DNA from: Bretschneidera sinensis
Taxonomy: Eukaryota; Streptophyta; Magnoliopsida; Brassicales; Akaniaceae
Length of the DNA stretch: 64,000 nt
Direction: 5' to 3'
Assembly (NCBI GenBank): GCA_023935145.1
Contig: CM043700.1
Coordinates: 578,001-642,000 of the forward strand
The position numbers were made by a program, and so were the translations under genes. The notes under the pieces were generated by a model. The model was not told the DNA's origin. It did not search any database and was given only the letters and a program-made list of their open reading frames with translations. Below, piece by piece: positions 1 to 11,261 of the stretch; position 1 is the first letter of the stretch; each line of letters begins with the position of its first letter.

Positions 1-745
1 TAATTTAAGGAAAAATTATGTCTACTGACTATTATATTTGCTGCATTAATCTACTTAAAAATTAAGGAATCCTGTCTCAAAAAAAAGAAGGAATACTGTA
101 CATCTATATACATTTTTTCGGTAAGACTATATACTTATTGACTTGTATAATGAAACTGTTTAGATTCTACAATGCCTCACTTTTAAGTGAGGCATCATAT
201 CTCATTAGATGTATTTCCAGGTAACATAATACATTTAATTGTAAAATTATTGATATTCGATGGTAAACTAATACATTTGATGATAAAAAAGAAAATACAA
301 CCAAATGAATAGATTTTACCACCAAAAGTGAGTTTTTTTACCGCAAAATATTTCGTTTTTAGTGAGTCATCGGAGTATTTTGAGTGAGGCGTTAAGCTAA
401 TATTTATGAATTGTTATATTCCCTTTTAAGGGTAAATTTGTGAATTGTTATCATGCAGAGTGAATTATAAGCCTCATGATTTTATAGATGTTATATTTTT
501 ACAGGTACTTATATAATATAATTCATATAATTATAATTATTATATTTTTTATGAATCAATGGTTTGCTCTTTAACATATTTATTGAACTATTGACTCGAT
601 GCCTCCTTGGTGTCTCGACTGGTTTGTTCTCTGGTCGGATAACAATGACTCTAAAACGGGTCAATTGCTAACCAAAACAAATAGGTTTTCACTTTAAGCG
701 GGTTGCAGTGAACCCGAACTACTTAGGCGGGAGAGCTTATTCAAC
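1..745. other. AT-rich upstream region without a recognised gene
   Basis: No open frame here resembles a known protein. The stretch is AT-rich and carries a short perfect palindrome (listed separately) and a related motif near 378-392. Its last 100-150 bases are the likely promoter and 5' leader of the CTF7-like gene that starts at 846. An upstream in-frame reading from 753 begins with GTG, not ATG, so it is not used as the start. Confidence 0.6.
172..195. repeat. Perfect 11-bp palindrome
   Basis: The sequence ATGCCTCACTT is followed after two bases by its exact reverse complement. A partial inverted match (GTGAGGCGTT) lies near 383-392, so the pair could mark the ends of a roughly 220-bp MITE-like remnant. 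No target duplication is evident. Confidence 0.6.
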
Positions 746-845
746 TTAATTAGTGATATTTGCAAAATCTTTGGCGCCAAAACAAAGAAAAACCATCAAA
801 GGAGCCTTGACAGATCGGTCCAAAATCGGAACAGAAATCACATTC

Positions 846-3800
846 ATGCAATCCAAAATCAGTTCCTTCTTCAAACCCTCCTCGTCTGCATCGGAACTCC
901 CGGACCCAACTCCGATTTTTGGGGAAGGAGACGATGAATTGGAGATTTGGGAGAAGAGTGAGCCCAAAATTGTCAACACATACAAGCGTCGAGCTTCAAA
1001 AATTGATGGGTACGTAGTTTCTTGATTTCTTTTTTCAAGGGTTTTTATTTGGGAGTATTGTGTTTTTTGTTGGTAGTCGGTTAGTTGGGACTTGAATTCT
1101 GTTTGTTTGCTGAGAAAATTGACGCAAAGGGAGCAAAACTGTGTTGTGGAACTTTTCTTGCTTTAGGTTTTACAATTAATATCCGCAAAGTAAATTAAAA
1201 CGTTAATTCATTTGCGCCAGTAATTGTATGAAGTTATTCACTGGTCAGTTGCTTTAAAAACGCGAACAAAAAGAACAAAATATGTGATTTTAAATCTCAT
1301 TTTCATGTTGCCATGTTTTGTCTTAACAAGAAAAAATAAAGAGAAAAATAAATTCTTAATTAGCTCAATTTATTCCAAAACATATATTGGGCTCAATTGA
1401 GTTGTGTATTTCGTTCTAAAACCGTTTATTTCTATTCTTTTTTTTTATTTTTAATCTTTGGTTGATTTTATTCTTTTCTATACAATCAATGAGTAATTTT
1501 GCTTTTGTAAACATGGATCTTGTTTTTTTAATAACTATATATTTTTTATCTGTTAACATTTTGGAGATTAATAACCTTTTGGTTTCTGTGTTTCGATTGA
1601 GGACAAAAGAAGTGAAGCAAATAAGGGATCAATCTGTGATATAGTGAAGAATCCAACTGCAGAAGATTTGTTTTTGAGGCCGGAGTCAACTAACAGTGGT
1701 AGAACCCTTAAGAAGAGGAGCTATGCTCAGTTTCATTTAGAGTTGGGTCAATCTGATTTTCTTCTCCATACGTGTTCCACATGTGGGGTCAAGTATTCTC
1801 CTGGAGATGAAGGGGATGAGAAGAACCACAGCATATTTCACAAAAATTACACCCATGGAATTCATTTCAAGGTTCATTTCTAATTACTTGTGTCCAGATG
1901 AGTTTGCTTGGTTTAATATGGTGCTTAATTTGATCATTTTGTTACCTCAATTTTACAGGGTTGGCGCAATGAAAGGGTTGTTTATATGCCTTGCACTGAA
2001 GGGGGGCGTGTCATTTTGGTGTCAGATTGTGACCCTCCTGCACAGAGAAACAAGGTTCAAATTATGAATTTTTTGTAGTCTTGTTGTCAGATGGAGTTTT
2101 TTTCCGCCTCTTTCCTTTGTTGTTAATATGCAAGGTCTGTGGAATGAAAATTCTTGTAGTGATTACATGTGGAATTGTTTTATTGGGATACAACTTGTAT
2201 TGGCAGGTTAAGGAAGTTGTGAAGATGATGGAGATTGAGCTTGGTGGGGTATGGATTCTTCATAAGCTCTGTAAGGTAGCCTCGTAGATTTTTATTTCAA
2301 AGTAATTAACAAATTTTGCATTAGCTTAAATGCATGCATTTTTCATATCGCAACAGTGTTTTGTGTGATTATACATAATTTCATAAATTCGAAATATTGA
2401 AAGCAAGCTTTCTGTTTCTAATAGCATTGCTCTTTCGTGGCATTCACCGTTACGAGTTTCTTTTCCTTTTTATTTTCCAGATAATGGATCCATATTCATG
2501 CTACCACGTATTCCAAAGTATTAATCATTTCAGAAATTTTATGATCCTTGAACTCCAATTTTGTTTCTATGGTTGCATTTTGATATTTACTAGCCATTTT
2601 TTCCATTGTTTCACACCATAATGTTTGCAGGTGTATCTGTTTATTTCTGCTCAAAGGGTTGCTGGCTGTTTAGTTGCAGAACCAATAAAGGAAGCATTTA
2701 AAGTCATATCTTGCTCAGTTGATGGAAGATGTGTAGGTGCTACTGCAAAGGAAACAAGATTGAACTCCACCCTCCAATTTGGGGAAATTGTTTTACAGAT
2801 GGAAGTCATGAAAAAAGATCACTCTGTTTGCCGTCATGAGGTGTTGAATGGGTACCTCAGTGGAGCGATTGTCTGTGAAAAAGAAGCTATACCTGCTGTT
2901 TGTGGCATTAGAGCCATCTGGGTCACACCCTCTAACAGAAGAAAAGGTGTTGCCACTCTCTTACTGGATGCCTTAAGGTAAAACCATGAACTTAATTATT
3001 CTGATTGTGATGCAATCAATTTGTAGATCGGATTGCTCTTCTACACATAACATATGAAGGCTAATTTGGCAATCAAAAAATTTGAGTGGCTTTTGATATG
3101 GAAAAAAGGTTTAAGTTGGGGGAAACTATTCTTTGACAAACCCTCCTTGGCCCCCACCTTGTGGGGAACCAATTCCAAGAGGGACCTAGATGGAATCTGC
3201 AGATGAACCGAGCCCTTTCTTAGAGGCTTGCTGCAGAGGAACCGTAGGCGCTCCCTCAAGGTGAGTTAAGCGACTCGAATCCAACTGAAGGCATAGTCCC
3301 TGCTAAGCTTGACCATAGCAGCCCCTACCTATTGAGAAACCAATGTAAGGAGGAACCTAGCTAGAGCTCACCGGACCATTGAACCTTATGCCACTTAAAA
3401 CTTGAACAGTAGTACTGTAGTATCTACAAAATAATAGAAAATTAGTTGAACCTTAGTCTAAGATAATGAATAATGAACACACCTACTCCTTTGTTCTGAT
3501 GCCCCAGAATGCTGCAGGAAACCTTTCGTTTTTTAATTTATTTTTTAAGTCTTGCCATGTAACAAAGGCACAGTATATTTCAGTTTATGAGCTTCACAAG
3601 TGACAGCAAAAGACTTCTAACCTTCTTACTTGCGAACAAGAATTGAGGTTTGATTTAAGAGACTAATTGTTTGAAGCTCCTTTTCACTTGCCAATAGGGT
3701 TTGTGTTTTGCTGTTTTCTCAATTCACTTTTAATGCAGGAGAAGTTTCTGCATGGGCGTTGTTCTTGAAAAATCGCAGTTGGCATTCTCTCAGACAACCT

Positions 3801-3880
3801 CAGCTGGAAAGGCATTGGCATCTAATTATATTGGCACTGAATCTTTCTTGGTATATAAAGCTGACAACTCGAGTTGCTAG
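846..3880 (+). CDS. CTF7: ECO1/CTF7 cohesin acetyltransferase (sister-chromatid cohesion)
   Basis: Six exons: 846-1013, 1602-1871, 1959-2054, 2207-2275, 2631-2977, 3739-3880. Together they give 363 aa, close to the Arabidopsis CTF7 length of about 345. In this family the nuclear enzyme acetylates SMC3 during S phase to lock cohesin on sister chromatids. Visible features: an N-terminal PIP box for PCNA (QSKISSFF, residues 2-9); a C2H2 zinc finger (C114, C117, H132, H136); and a C-terminal GNAT-type acetyltransferase domain with the acetyl-CoA loop RRKGVA at 304-309, followed by conserved LLLDALRRSFC. The ATG at 846 is chosen because it places the PIP box at the extreme N terminus, as in the family. 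The alternative donor at 1010 breaks the frame; the one at 1014 keeps it. All introns are GT-AG. The gene looks intact. Identity is very likely from motif order. Confidence 0.95.
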
Positions 3881-5734
3881 ATGTCCTACTCGAGTTGCCG
3901 AGTGTTACCAATTTGATCTACCCATAATGATGAATGATTTGCATTTCACTTTTGGGGATGCTATAGTGTGTTTAACTGAAGGCATGCATTGTGTCTGTTG
4001 CCTTTCGTAAAATATTTTGCTTATAGAAAATAAGGAGACTAATTTATGATTTCATTATTCAGATTTGAACAGGTGTTCGTGGTATAAACAATTAGTTTCT
4101 AACTGAATAATCTAGTTTCAAAAAGTGCTTCCATGACGAACTGATCAAAAGATGATATTTGATTAAATACTAGTTTTGTCCATTGAGTGGCTTCTTTGGT
4201 AATGTTCTATAATTGTTTATAGTTCAAGAACCGAATAAAATTTGTTTCTTTTCAAGTTGTACTACACAACGAGATGTAATCTTTATTTATATTTTATCTC
4301 TTTTATTTTTAATGTAAGTGAGATTTAATCTTTGATCTTTTGTTCAACGACAAACGATTTTACCAATTAAACTAATTGAGGTTCATATCGTTTCATTGGT
4401 TAAAAAAAAAAAACCATCATTATTTGGTGATTTTGAAAGGAAAAAAACTAAACTTGCTGAAAAACAATAAACAAAAAAATTTTATGAGTCGGAAGTCTAA
4501 TTAAAGTTGAAAAGCACATACTCAAAATCTAGGTTGTGTTTAGATTATATTTGGATTTCAATTTAAACCAACTTAATATGGAGTTTTGCAAAATCTTTTT
4601 CATTTTTCACTTCTATTTTCTTTAATATTTTCATCAACAACTTAGTTATTCTTAACATGATTTGAAAAATAACAATTTTCTTCCCAACATAAAATTGAAA
4701 GACTTCGAAAATATATTTTTTTTGTTTCTCAACTTTTTCAATATTATGTCGAAGAGTGTTGTTTTCTAAATTATATTAAGAATATTCAAATTGTTTGAAG
4801 AATATGCTAAAAAAAATATGAAAAATATTTTTCAATGCTAAAAACACTCTTAGATGTGAAAAATGTTTTTCATTTTCATCTCCATTTTGCTTCACACTTT
4901 CTTTAACAATTTGCATATTGTTAATATAATTTAAAAAAAAAATATTTCTCTTTTTAATATAATATTAAAAAAAATTGAAAAACAATTTTTTTTTCTTATT
5001 TCTCATTTTTTTTCAATATTATGATGAAAGAATTATTTTTCAAATTATATAAAGAATATATAAATTGTTGAATAGAGTGTGAAAGAAAATATAATTTTTT
5101 ATTTTCCACGACTAATGTATCCCAAGCTTTTTGGTTTGCTGTACATTTACCTTGATTGTCATTTTAAAGCTACACAAAGATTATCAGCCTTCGTTAACTA
5201 GATTACCACATTTTTGGTAACATGTACACCCACCTGGGTGGTAGATATCTTAGATTTACAAAGATCGGGTAATCTTAAATCAATTTCTGGGCAAATCAGG
5301 CGACACCAAGCAAACGCACCCTAAGAACCAAAAGAACGGAGAAACGGAAATTCTACGGACAGTCGCCCATAGGTACCAATTTCAACCTCAATATACTTCG
5401 AACCACAACCCTCTGAAGGGGTTGAGGCACCTAAAAAGAGTTCCAAACTGTAGCAGTAGAGCAGTGTCAAGGTAACCACATCCAACATACAATTTTTAAA
5501 AAACTGCTACTATGCAAATTAAATAGATCAATAGAAAGCACACTTGAGAGTGCCTTTCATTTGGTAAGAAACTCCCATTCTCTCAACCTCAATCATGAAA
5601 AATGGTGACTGGCATGTTCTTTTACAAAACAAATGGTGTACGGTGACAATAAGACAACCCTGGCCCAGAAGTTACTCTTCAGTTCACTTCCTAGCACTGT
5701 CGTTTTCAGGTCCACTTTCAGCATGAAATTTTTC
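3881..5734. other. Intergenic region between CTF7 and the Nudix gene (convergent 3' ends)
   Basis: No coding sequence is recognised. The two flanking genes converge here, so it holds both 3' UTRs. The middle (about 4600-5100) is very AT-rich and made of two foldback units, listed separately. Confidence 0.6.
4600..5100. repeat. Two tandem AT-rich foldback units (MITE-like)
   Basis: About 4610-4810 and 4890-5100 each form an imperfect hairpin. The left arm has the form CTTTCTTTAA...AACAAT...TTAATATAATTT and returns on the right as AAATTATATTAAGAATAT...AATTGTT. The two hairpins also resemble one another directly, so an inverted-repeat unit seems to have been duplicated in tandem. Arm identity is moderate; boundaries are approximate. 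Confidence 0.5.
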
Positions 5735-8108
5735 TTAATCCACATCCACAAGAAAATAGGGACCAAATACCTTCAGAACTTGTTCATACACAGGCTTCTT
5801 GAAATCCACAGCCTGCACATGAAAAAAAATAAGAGATGCTGCAAAGGTGAAACCAGGAATTCAAAGGTATATAATCCGTCAGAACTAACAAGCTTATGAT
5901 TAGCTACAAGGTTCACTCACAAGCTCAACCATTTGTTCTGGTAACATCCATGACCACTCCTTAAACTCTGGCTTTTCAGACCCATCACCCAAGAGATTGA
6001 TCTCTTCCTCTGTTCCAGTGAACTTAAAAAGGAACCTGCATTTCCACAAGCTGACAAGATCAGCTGAACTGTGAATGTAAATCAGATTTCATAAAGCTTA
6101 ACAAACATTAGGAGGATCTACTAATTAAGTATAAAATGGACTATATAGACAAATTATTTACCAATTAAGTATAACTAGACAGACAAATTTACATTTGCAA
6201 ATATAGACTATAGAACTCATGAACTTAGTGTAAACTACAAAGATTCTTAGGTAGGAGGTACGTGAAAACGGACGTAACTTCCCTTAACAACCATTACACA
6301 CAGGCTGCCACAGCTATGAGACCACCACGCAAAATATACTTCAAATTAAAGCTTTATTTGTAGCAAGATTTATAAAAAAATGTAAGAAGAATTAAATTTT
6401 ATTGATACTCAAAGATAGTTAACAAACCAAAAGAGGGAAAATGTGGCAAAAGCAGACAATTATGTGACCGAGGTATTTGTCACCGAAAAATTAACAAAAG
6501 ATACCGAACAAAAATTTTTGCATCATGCTTCATGTTTTAACCTATGATAAATAACACTACTGCAGTCAGTGCAAGTAGCTCCCCCAAACTCCAATAGATG
6601 ACATATATCTGATCATTTTTAGCTGAGATGGTATCCTCACCACTTTTGTGCTTGACCTTTGAAATTAGTCCCCCACCGACGATTGAGTTTATCTCTGACT
6701 TCAAGGGGGAAATCATAAGTCAGCCAATATGGTGCCTATAAATCCAATGTAAAAAATCAGATCGTTGTACCAGAAAGCAGGAAGGCTTCTTTTAATCATT
6801 TAAGATGTGTGACATGACCTCAAGTATGCAATTTAAATTCATTTTCAAAAGAGATGATTCTAAGACATGCCTCTGCGAGAAATTCTGCTGAAGTAATTCC
6901 AGTTTCTTCTCTCAGTTCTCTAGTGGCTGCATTTCTTAGATCTTCACCCTCATCAGCGCCACCCTGTAAAAGAGAAGCTGATTAGGAAATTGAGAGGGAT
7001 AGATGTTTATGAACTATACACAAGTGAAGTCCATCCCCTAACCCTCCCCAAGTTAGGTAGCCAGCACTAACGACTAATAAGACACGGACCTCATACCTTC
7101 TTTTTGATTGAACATACTTCACACTATAGGCAGAAATCTAAATACACATAACCATGTCATCAAACTAAAGCTACAGTAGCTCATTTTTAAGCACTTGTTT
7201 ACCCAAAGACTTAAGCAGCACTTTAAGGCCTGGTTCGGGTAATGCTTTAAATGGAGATCAAAGCAACTTTTCTTAAGGTGAATTGAAGATTTAAGTGGTA
7301 AGAGAGATTAAATCAAAACCCAAACGAGACCTAAGTTGAAAATACCGAATACACTAAAAATCAGGCAAAAACATCATCAATTAAAGCACCTGTTCTGTTC
7401 TGTTTATAATTTGACGTAAGTGGTTGAAAATTAGCAGAGCCAAACAAAGGCTAATCGCTTAGAATCTGAATCAACCAAGAGTTTACACCTGATACCCCAC
7501 GTTCCCTATCCTTCAATTCCTGCATGTTTTTGCCAATCACAAAACACAATGCAATTCTGGAAAGTGTATACTTCTAGGCTTTCTAGGCCTTCTCACTAGA
7601 ATTGCTTCAAAGGACAACCCATATAAGTCAAGTTAAGGGACACAAATAATAATCACCTCAAAACAAAAGAACACAGCAAACTATCACAAGAAACTTATGA
7701 ACCAACCACTCATGTGACAATATTGATATCATATGAACTGTTTCATTTGTTTATATCTCTCAATTGGAGAGGATAAACAACCTCTGCCATTTCCCTCTTG
7801 AGCTAACAATAACGAATTGAAGTCTCACCTTCGAAAATAAGAGATTAATTCGTTAAATTCTATATCCAAGAATCTAATAACCCGCACTTTTATTTCAATA
7901 ATCCAACCAAAAAATCAAATTCTAATCATACATCGATAACAAGGAAAGAAAAATAAAGGAAAAGAAAAACCCAGAAAACGAAAGAATCTACCTGAGGCAT
8001 TTGCCAAGTGTCTGGTATATTTATCCTCGACGCTGTAAAAATCTACAAACAAAATCCATTTTTGAAAAATCATCAATATTATAAAACATAGAAATACCCA
8101 AATACATA

Positions 8109-8172
<64 letters not shown>

Positions 8173-8395
8173 TTTTAGAAGGATTAACGAGACAAATCCC
8201 GACATTTTTTCTATACCCTGCGGGAGGAGCCTCCCTGTATGCGGCCGATAACGATACAGCAAGACAAGTTGTCGAGGGTTTATTTCCTGGCACAGGCGCA
8301 AAGCTTCCCAACTTAGAAGGGCAATCTAGACCATCCACTCTATAAAACAGGGAATTCCCAACCAAGTGGCACACCCTAACAGCCATTTTACTCAT
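5735..8395 (-). CDS. NUDT26: Nudix hydrolase, NUDT26/27-like, probably plastid-targeted
   Basis: Six exons read downward: 8395-8171, 8042-7992, 6963-6871, 6735-6641, 6035-5921, 5812-5735. They give 218 aa, against about 216 for Arabidopsis NUDT26. Family members are chloroplast or mitochondrial pyrophosphohydrolases acting on diadenosine polyphosphates or ppGpp. The Nudix box is complete at residues 93-115: G93, x5, E99, x7, R107-E108-L109, E111-E112, G114, I115. It is preceded by the conserved IPDTWQMPQ and followed by PYWLTYDF and GQAQKWFLFKF. Residues 1-55 are Ser/Ala/Val-rich and basic, like a transit peptide; the domain starts at YRKNVGICLVN. Intron 3 (6870-6736) is GC-AG with donor GAG|GCATGT. 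Intron 1's donor abuts a (CT)n tract. A second Met at codon 4 is a possible start. The function call is firm; the exact paralogue is less so. Confidence 0.93.
8109..8169. repeat. (AT)n-(AG)n compound microsatellite in Nudix intron 1
   Basis: About 27 bases of AT repeat (8109-8135) are followed by about 34 bases of AG repeat (8136-8169). On the minus strand the CT run begins right at the intron 1 donor, which reads AAG|GTCTCTCT, so repeat-length change happens next to the 5' splice site. Confidence 0.95.
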
Positions 8396-8720
8396 CGTTT
8401 TGCTTTTACTTGATCCCCAAGTTTTAACGTACTCCCAGATGCATAAAGATACAACCCAACTTCCCTCACACTATCCGTTTATGGCCCAAAAAATTAACTT
8501 TATTCCAAAACTAACCCCACCGCCTTACTATAATTACCATTCCACATCATAAAAAATTAGCCTTAAATCCCACCTCCGCGCATTTATATGTAAAAACCCT
8601 TCGCTTTTTTGTTTTTCTGTTCACAAACTCTCTGTTCATTTTCGTGATCTCACCCCAAAGAGAATATACTAGGCAAATTTCATCCGACTCTAACGCAATC
8701 GCGCCGGGTCTTACGTCATC
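8396..8720. promoter_or_regulatory. Bidirectional promoter region between the Nudix gene and the gene at 8721
   Basis: Only 325 bases separate two divergent start codons, at 8395 (-) and 8721 (+). Both transcripts must start inside or overlap here. No clear TATA box was assigned for either direction. Confidence 0.65.
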
Positions 8721-9419
8721 ATGGTGGAGACCGCCTCCGGGGTATCTTTCACGGTGGTTTTTTCCGATGGAGAGCGTGAGGCCAACATAGGGAACGTCGT
8801 CGTTTACACGGGAATGGATTTCAAGGCCTTTCAATCGATTCTCAGCCAGAAGATCGGCATCTCCCCTCACCAGTTCTCCGTCTACCTCACCGACAAGAGA
8901 ATCTCATGGTCATCTCGCAGGAAAATCCCCATCACCGGTAAGTCCAATTTCTCGGAAATCTCTCGCGAGAAGGACTGCCACTTTCTCGTGGTGTTAAAGC
9001 GGTCGAGACGCGAAAGGAGGCGCAACCCAGCATCGATCGTTCAACAAAAAAGGAAAGACCCACCAGCGAACGTGATGATACTAAAGAGAAATGATGATCA
9101 TAATGGTATTATCAATAAGCATCTCTTTTCGGGTCTTGGATCGGGTTTCGGGTCTCCGATGGAGGATTTTGAGTGGAGGATGAGGAATCTGCAGATGGAG
9201 AAGGAGAGGTACTTAATGAATATGGGTATGGGTAATTTGAGTCTGGTGGAAAGAGAAGAGGATTACGTGGGTGAAAGAAACTTGAAGAGTGGTGTGGTTT
9301 GTGAGGAGTGTTTGAGAGGAGAAACGGGGTTTCATTGGTGTGTGTATGATGCTGTGACTTTCAGATTCAGGTTGTCTCCGGCAGGTCCTATTGCCCGACC
9401 CGGAAAGAAGTCCGAGTAG
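8721..9419 (+). CDS. Plant-specific protein of unknown function (DUF7138-like)
   Basis: One exon, 232 aa, with ATG at 8721. The N-terminal half (residues 8-101) reads as a small folded domain: FTVVFSDGE, then QFSVYLTDKR, RRKIPITGKSNFSEI and DCHFLVVLKR. It ends in a strongly basic cluster at 93-101 that could be a nuclear localisation signal. The middle is polar and low in conservation. The C terminus holds a possible zinc-binding group (C194, C197, H205, C207) and ends FRFRLSPAGPIARP. I associate this architecture with an uncharacterised plant family (DUF7138 from memory, not verified). No biochemical role can be stated. Coding is well supported by length, codon bias against the AT-rich flanks and a GC-rich start region. 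It shares its 5' region with the divergent Nudix gene. Confidence 0.8.
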   Translation: MVETASGVSFTVVFSDGEREANIGNVVVYTGMDFKAFQSILSQKIGISPHQFSVYLTDKRISWSSRRKIPITGKSNFSEISREKDCHFLVVLKRSRRERRRNPASIVQQKRKDPPANVMILKRNDDHNGIINKHLFSGLGSGFGSPMEDFEWRMRNLQMEKERYLMNMGMGNLSLVEREEDYVGERNLKSGVVCEECLRGETGFHWCVYDAVTFRFRLSPAGPIARPGKKSE

Positions 9420-10933
9420 ATTATGGGTCCGTTGGTTTTTTTTTCTACGGTAAGGATGATAGTAGTATAGTTTACTAGTACGGAGTATCATGGCAGTAAG
9501 GTACAACAGTGCTAGTGTTTATTGTATGTATATGGTACATAAAATTATGTGCCTTATGGAGAAGGGTTACCTTTTTGAGGAAAAAAGGAAGGGTTTTCTT
9601 GGGTTGAGAGTTTTGGGCCACATTTCCATTTTTCAAGTTTTTCAGGCTTCTAATTGAAGAAAATACGAGATATGTGAAAACCGAAACAAATGGGACAAGG
9701 AATACTTTAGGACCTTGATTTGGCTTTCTTGGGTGGTATAAGGGTTTTCGCATCAGATTATGGGTTTTATCCAAGCTGGGAATTGAGCGTCCTTACTTCT
9801 GTATTAGAATGGGGATTGCCCTTTTTTAAATTTTTTTCTGTGTGCAAATGGTACTATGGTTCACATGAAAAGGGTTGCTTATACTAGTTTCTGTTTTTAA
9901 CAGGAATTCTAGTTTGAATTTGTTGGTTTCTGTTGTATCCCTAGCAAGGTTCTTAATTTTGAATTTGTGAGGAGGTTCTTCTATGGGAAGAGTCTGTAGG
10001 ATCGGTTGGAATCCTGCTTGCTCACTTTTGTGAGTAATAAGTACAGAAAATTTGTAATTGATGCTGCTGATAGTTTTGCTCTCAAGTAGTGCAAAACAAA
10101 ATCAAAATATTATCTCTACCTTTTTATTCCAAAGGGACACATTTCTTTTTTCTTTTTTAGTACAGCAATGAATTGAAGACTGTTCAATGTGAAAGTGATA
10201 TTTTTCAAAAGGGATATGATGGTTTCACTCCAACACACAGAATAAAAGTAATAACCAATAAACCTTTACTTTATTACTTCAAATGTGACACTTCAAGCTA
10301 AAATCCAATTTTGGCATGGTCGTGCAATTGTGAGATCCCGTTAGTCTAAGATGCCTTCATGGCAAGTTGGTAGGAATACACATTTGAACTCGTTTCTTTC
10401 GTTGAAATCAGAGTTGCTCTCTGCTTTTCTTGCAAGCTAGAGCAATACATGGGAGATCGAAGAGGAGATGAGGGACATAGTGCAGAGGAGAAAGGAGAAT
10501 ATGAAAGATCAAGTCCTTTGTTTTTAGTGACTCGGATTTTTCATATAAAGTTTTTCGAATTTGATTTTCGTTTCTTTATTAGTGCATGCCAAAAGAAAGG
10601 CAAAAGATTTCGATATCATATTTAACTTGTAACCAATTGAGAGTACTTTGAGCATTTATGATCAAACCCAAATCTAGAGAGATTTTTCAGTTGTGTACAC
10701 AATTTTGGAAATGCTTTAATTACATTCCTGCTCGTGTACTTTAAAATATTACTGATTAAGTGATGACGTTAACTGTTTTTAACAAAACTAAAAAATAAGG
10801 TCTCATACTTACAATGTTAATAAAATGCTGATGGTTCAATTAGAACAAATTAAAATTGAGTGATGAAATTGAATGTTAGACAAAGTTTCGTGGACAAACA
10901 TTTTGATTTCTTTAAGAAAAAGAAAGTAGGTTC
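9420..10933. other. 3' flank of the unknown gene and gene-free DNA
   Basis: The first few hundred bases are the likely 3' UTR of the gene ending at 9419. Nothing further is recognised: no credible coding frame, RNA gene or terminal repeat was seen before the foldback element starting at 10934. Confidence 0.55.
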
Positions 10934-11261
10934 CGGTTCTCTCAATTTTGAGAGGTGTTAGAGTTTGTGCATACTTTACGAGTCCATATCTGTGGACGGT
11001 GATAGTTGATGACATGTCGAAAAGTACGATGAGCATGATGGCAGCGGCGGCGTCACCGCTGGTGGTTTCAGCATCATCTTCAGCGGTCATCACAGAGTGG
11101 GAGAAGCTCGATCGGAAGACACGAAGCTTGATTTGATTGTGCCTGACCGATTCTATCCTGATAAACGTTTCTAGAGAGAAGACTGCGAAAGAACTCTAGA
11201 AGAAGCTGAAAAGCCTTTATAAGAGTAAATATCTGGTAAACAAACTGTTTCTGCGGAGAAG

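Noticed and set aside
753..845. Upstream in-frame extension of the CTF7-like protein
   Set aside because: It starts with GTG; the first ATG is at 846 and directly precedes the conserved PIP box.
3041..3259. Minus-strand ORF in CTF7 intron 5
   Set aside because: No homology; the conserved exons on either side splice across it.
8021..8165. Ser-Leu and Ile-Tyr repeat protein continuing from Nudix exon 1
   Set aside because: It is read-through of the CT/TA microsatellite in intron 1; the conserved protein resumes at 8042.
10948..11136. ORF spanning the left copia LTR tip and gag leader
   Set aside because: It crosses a deletion junction between LTR and leader, so it is not an original gene.
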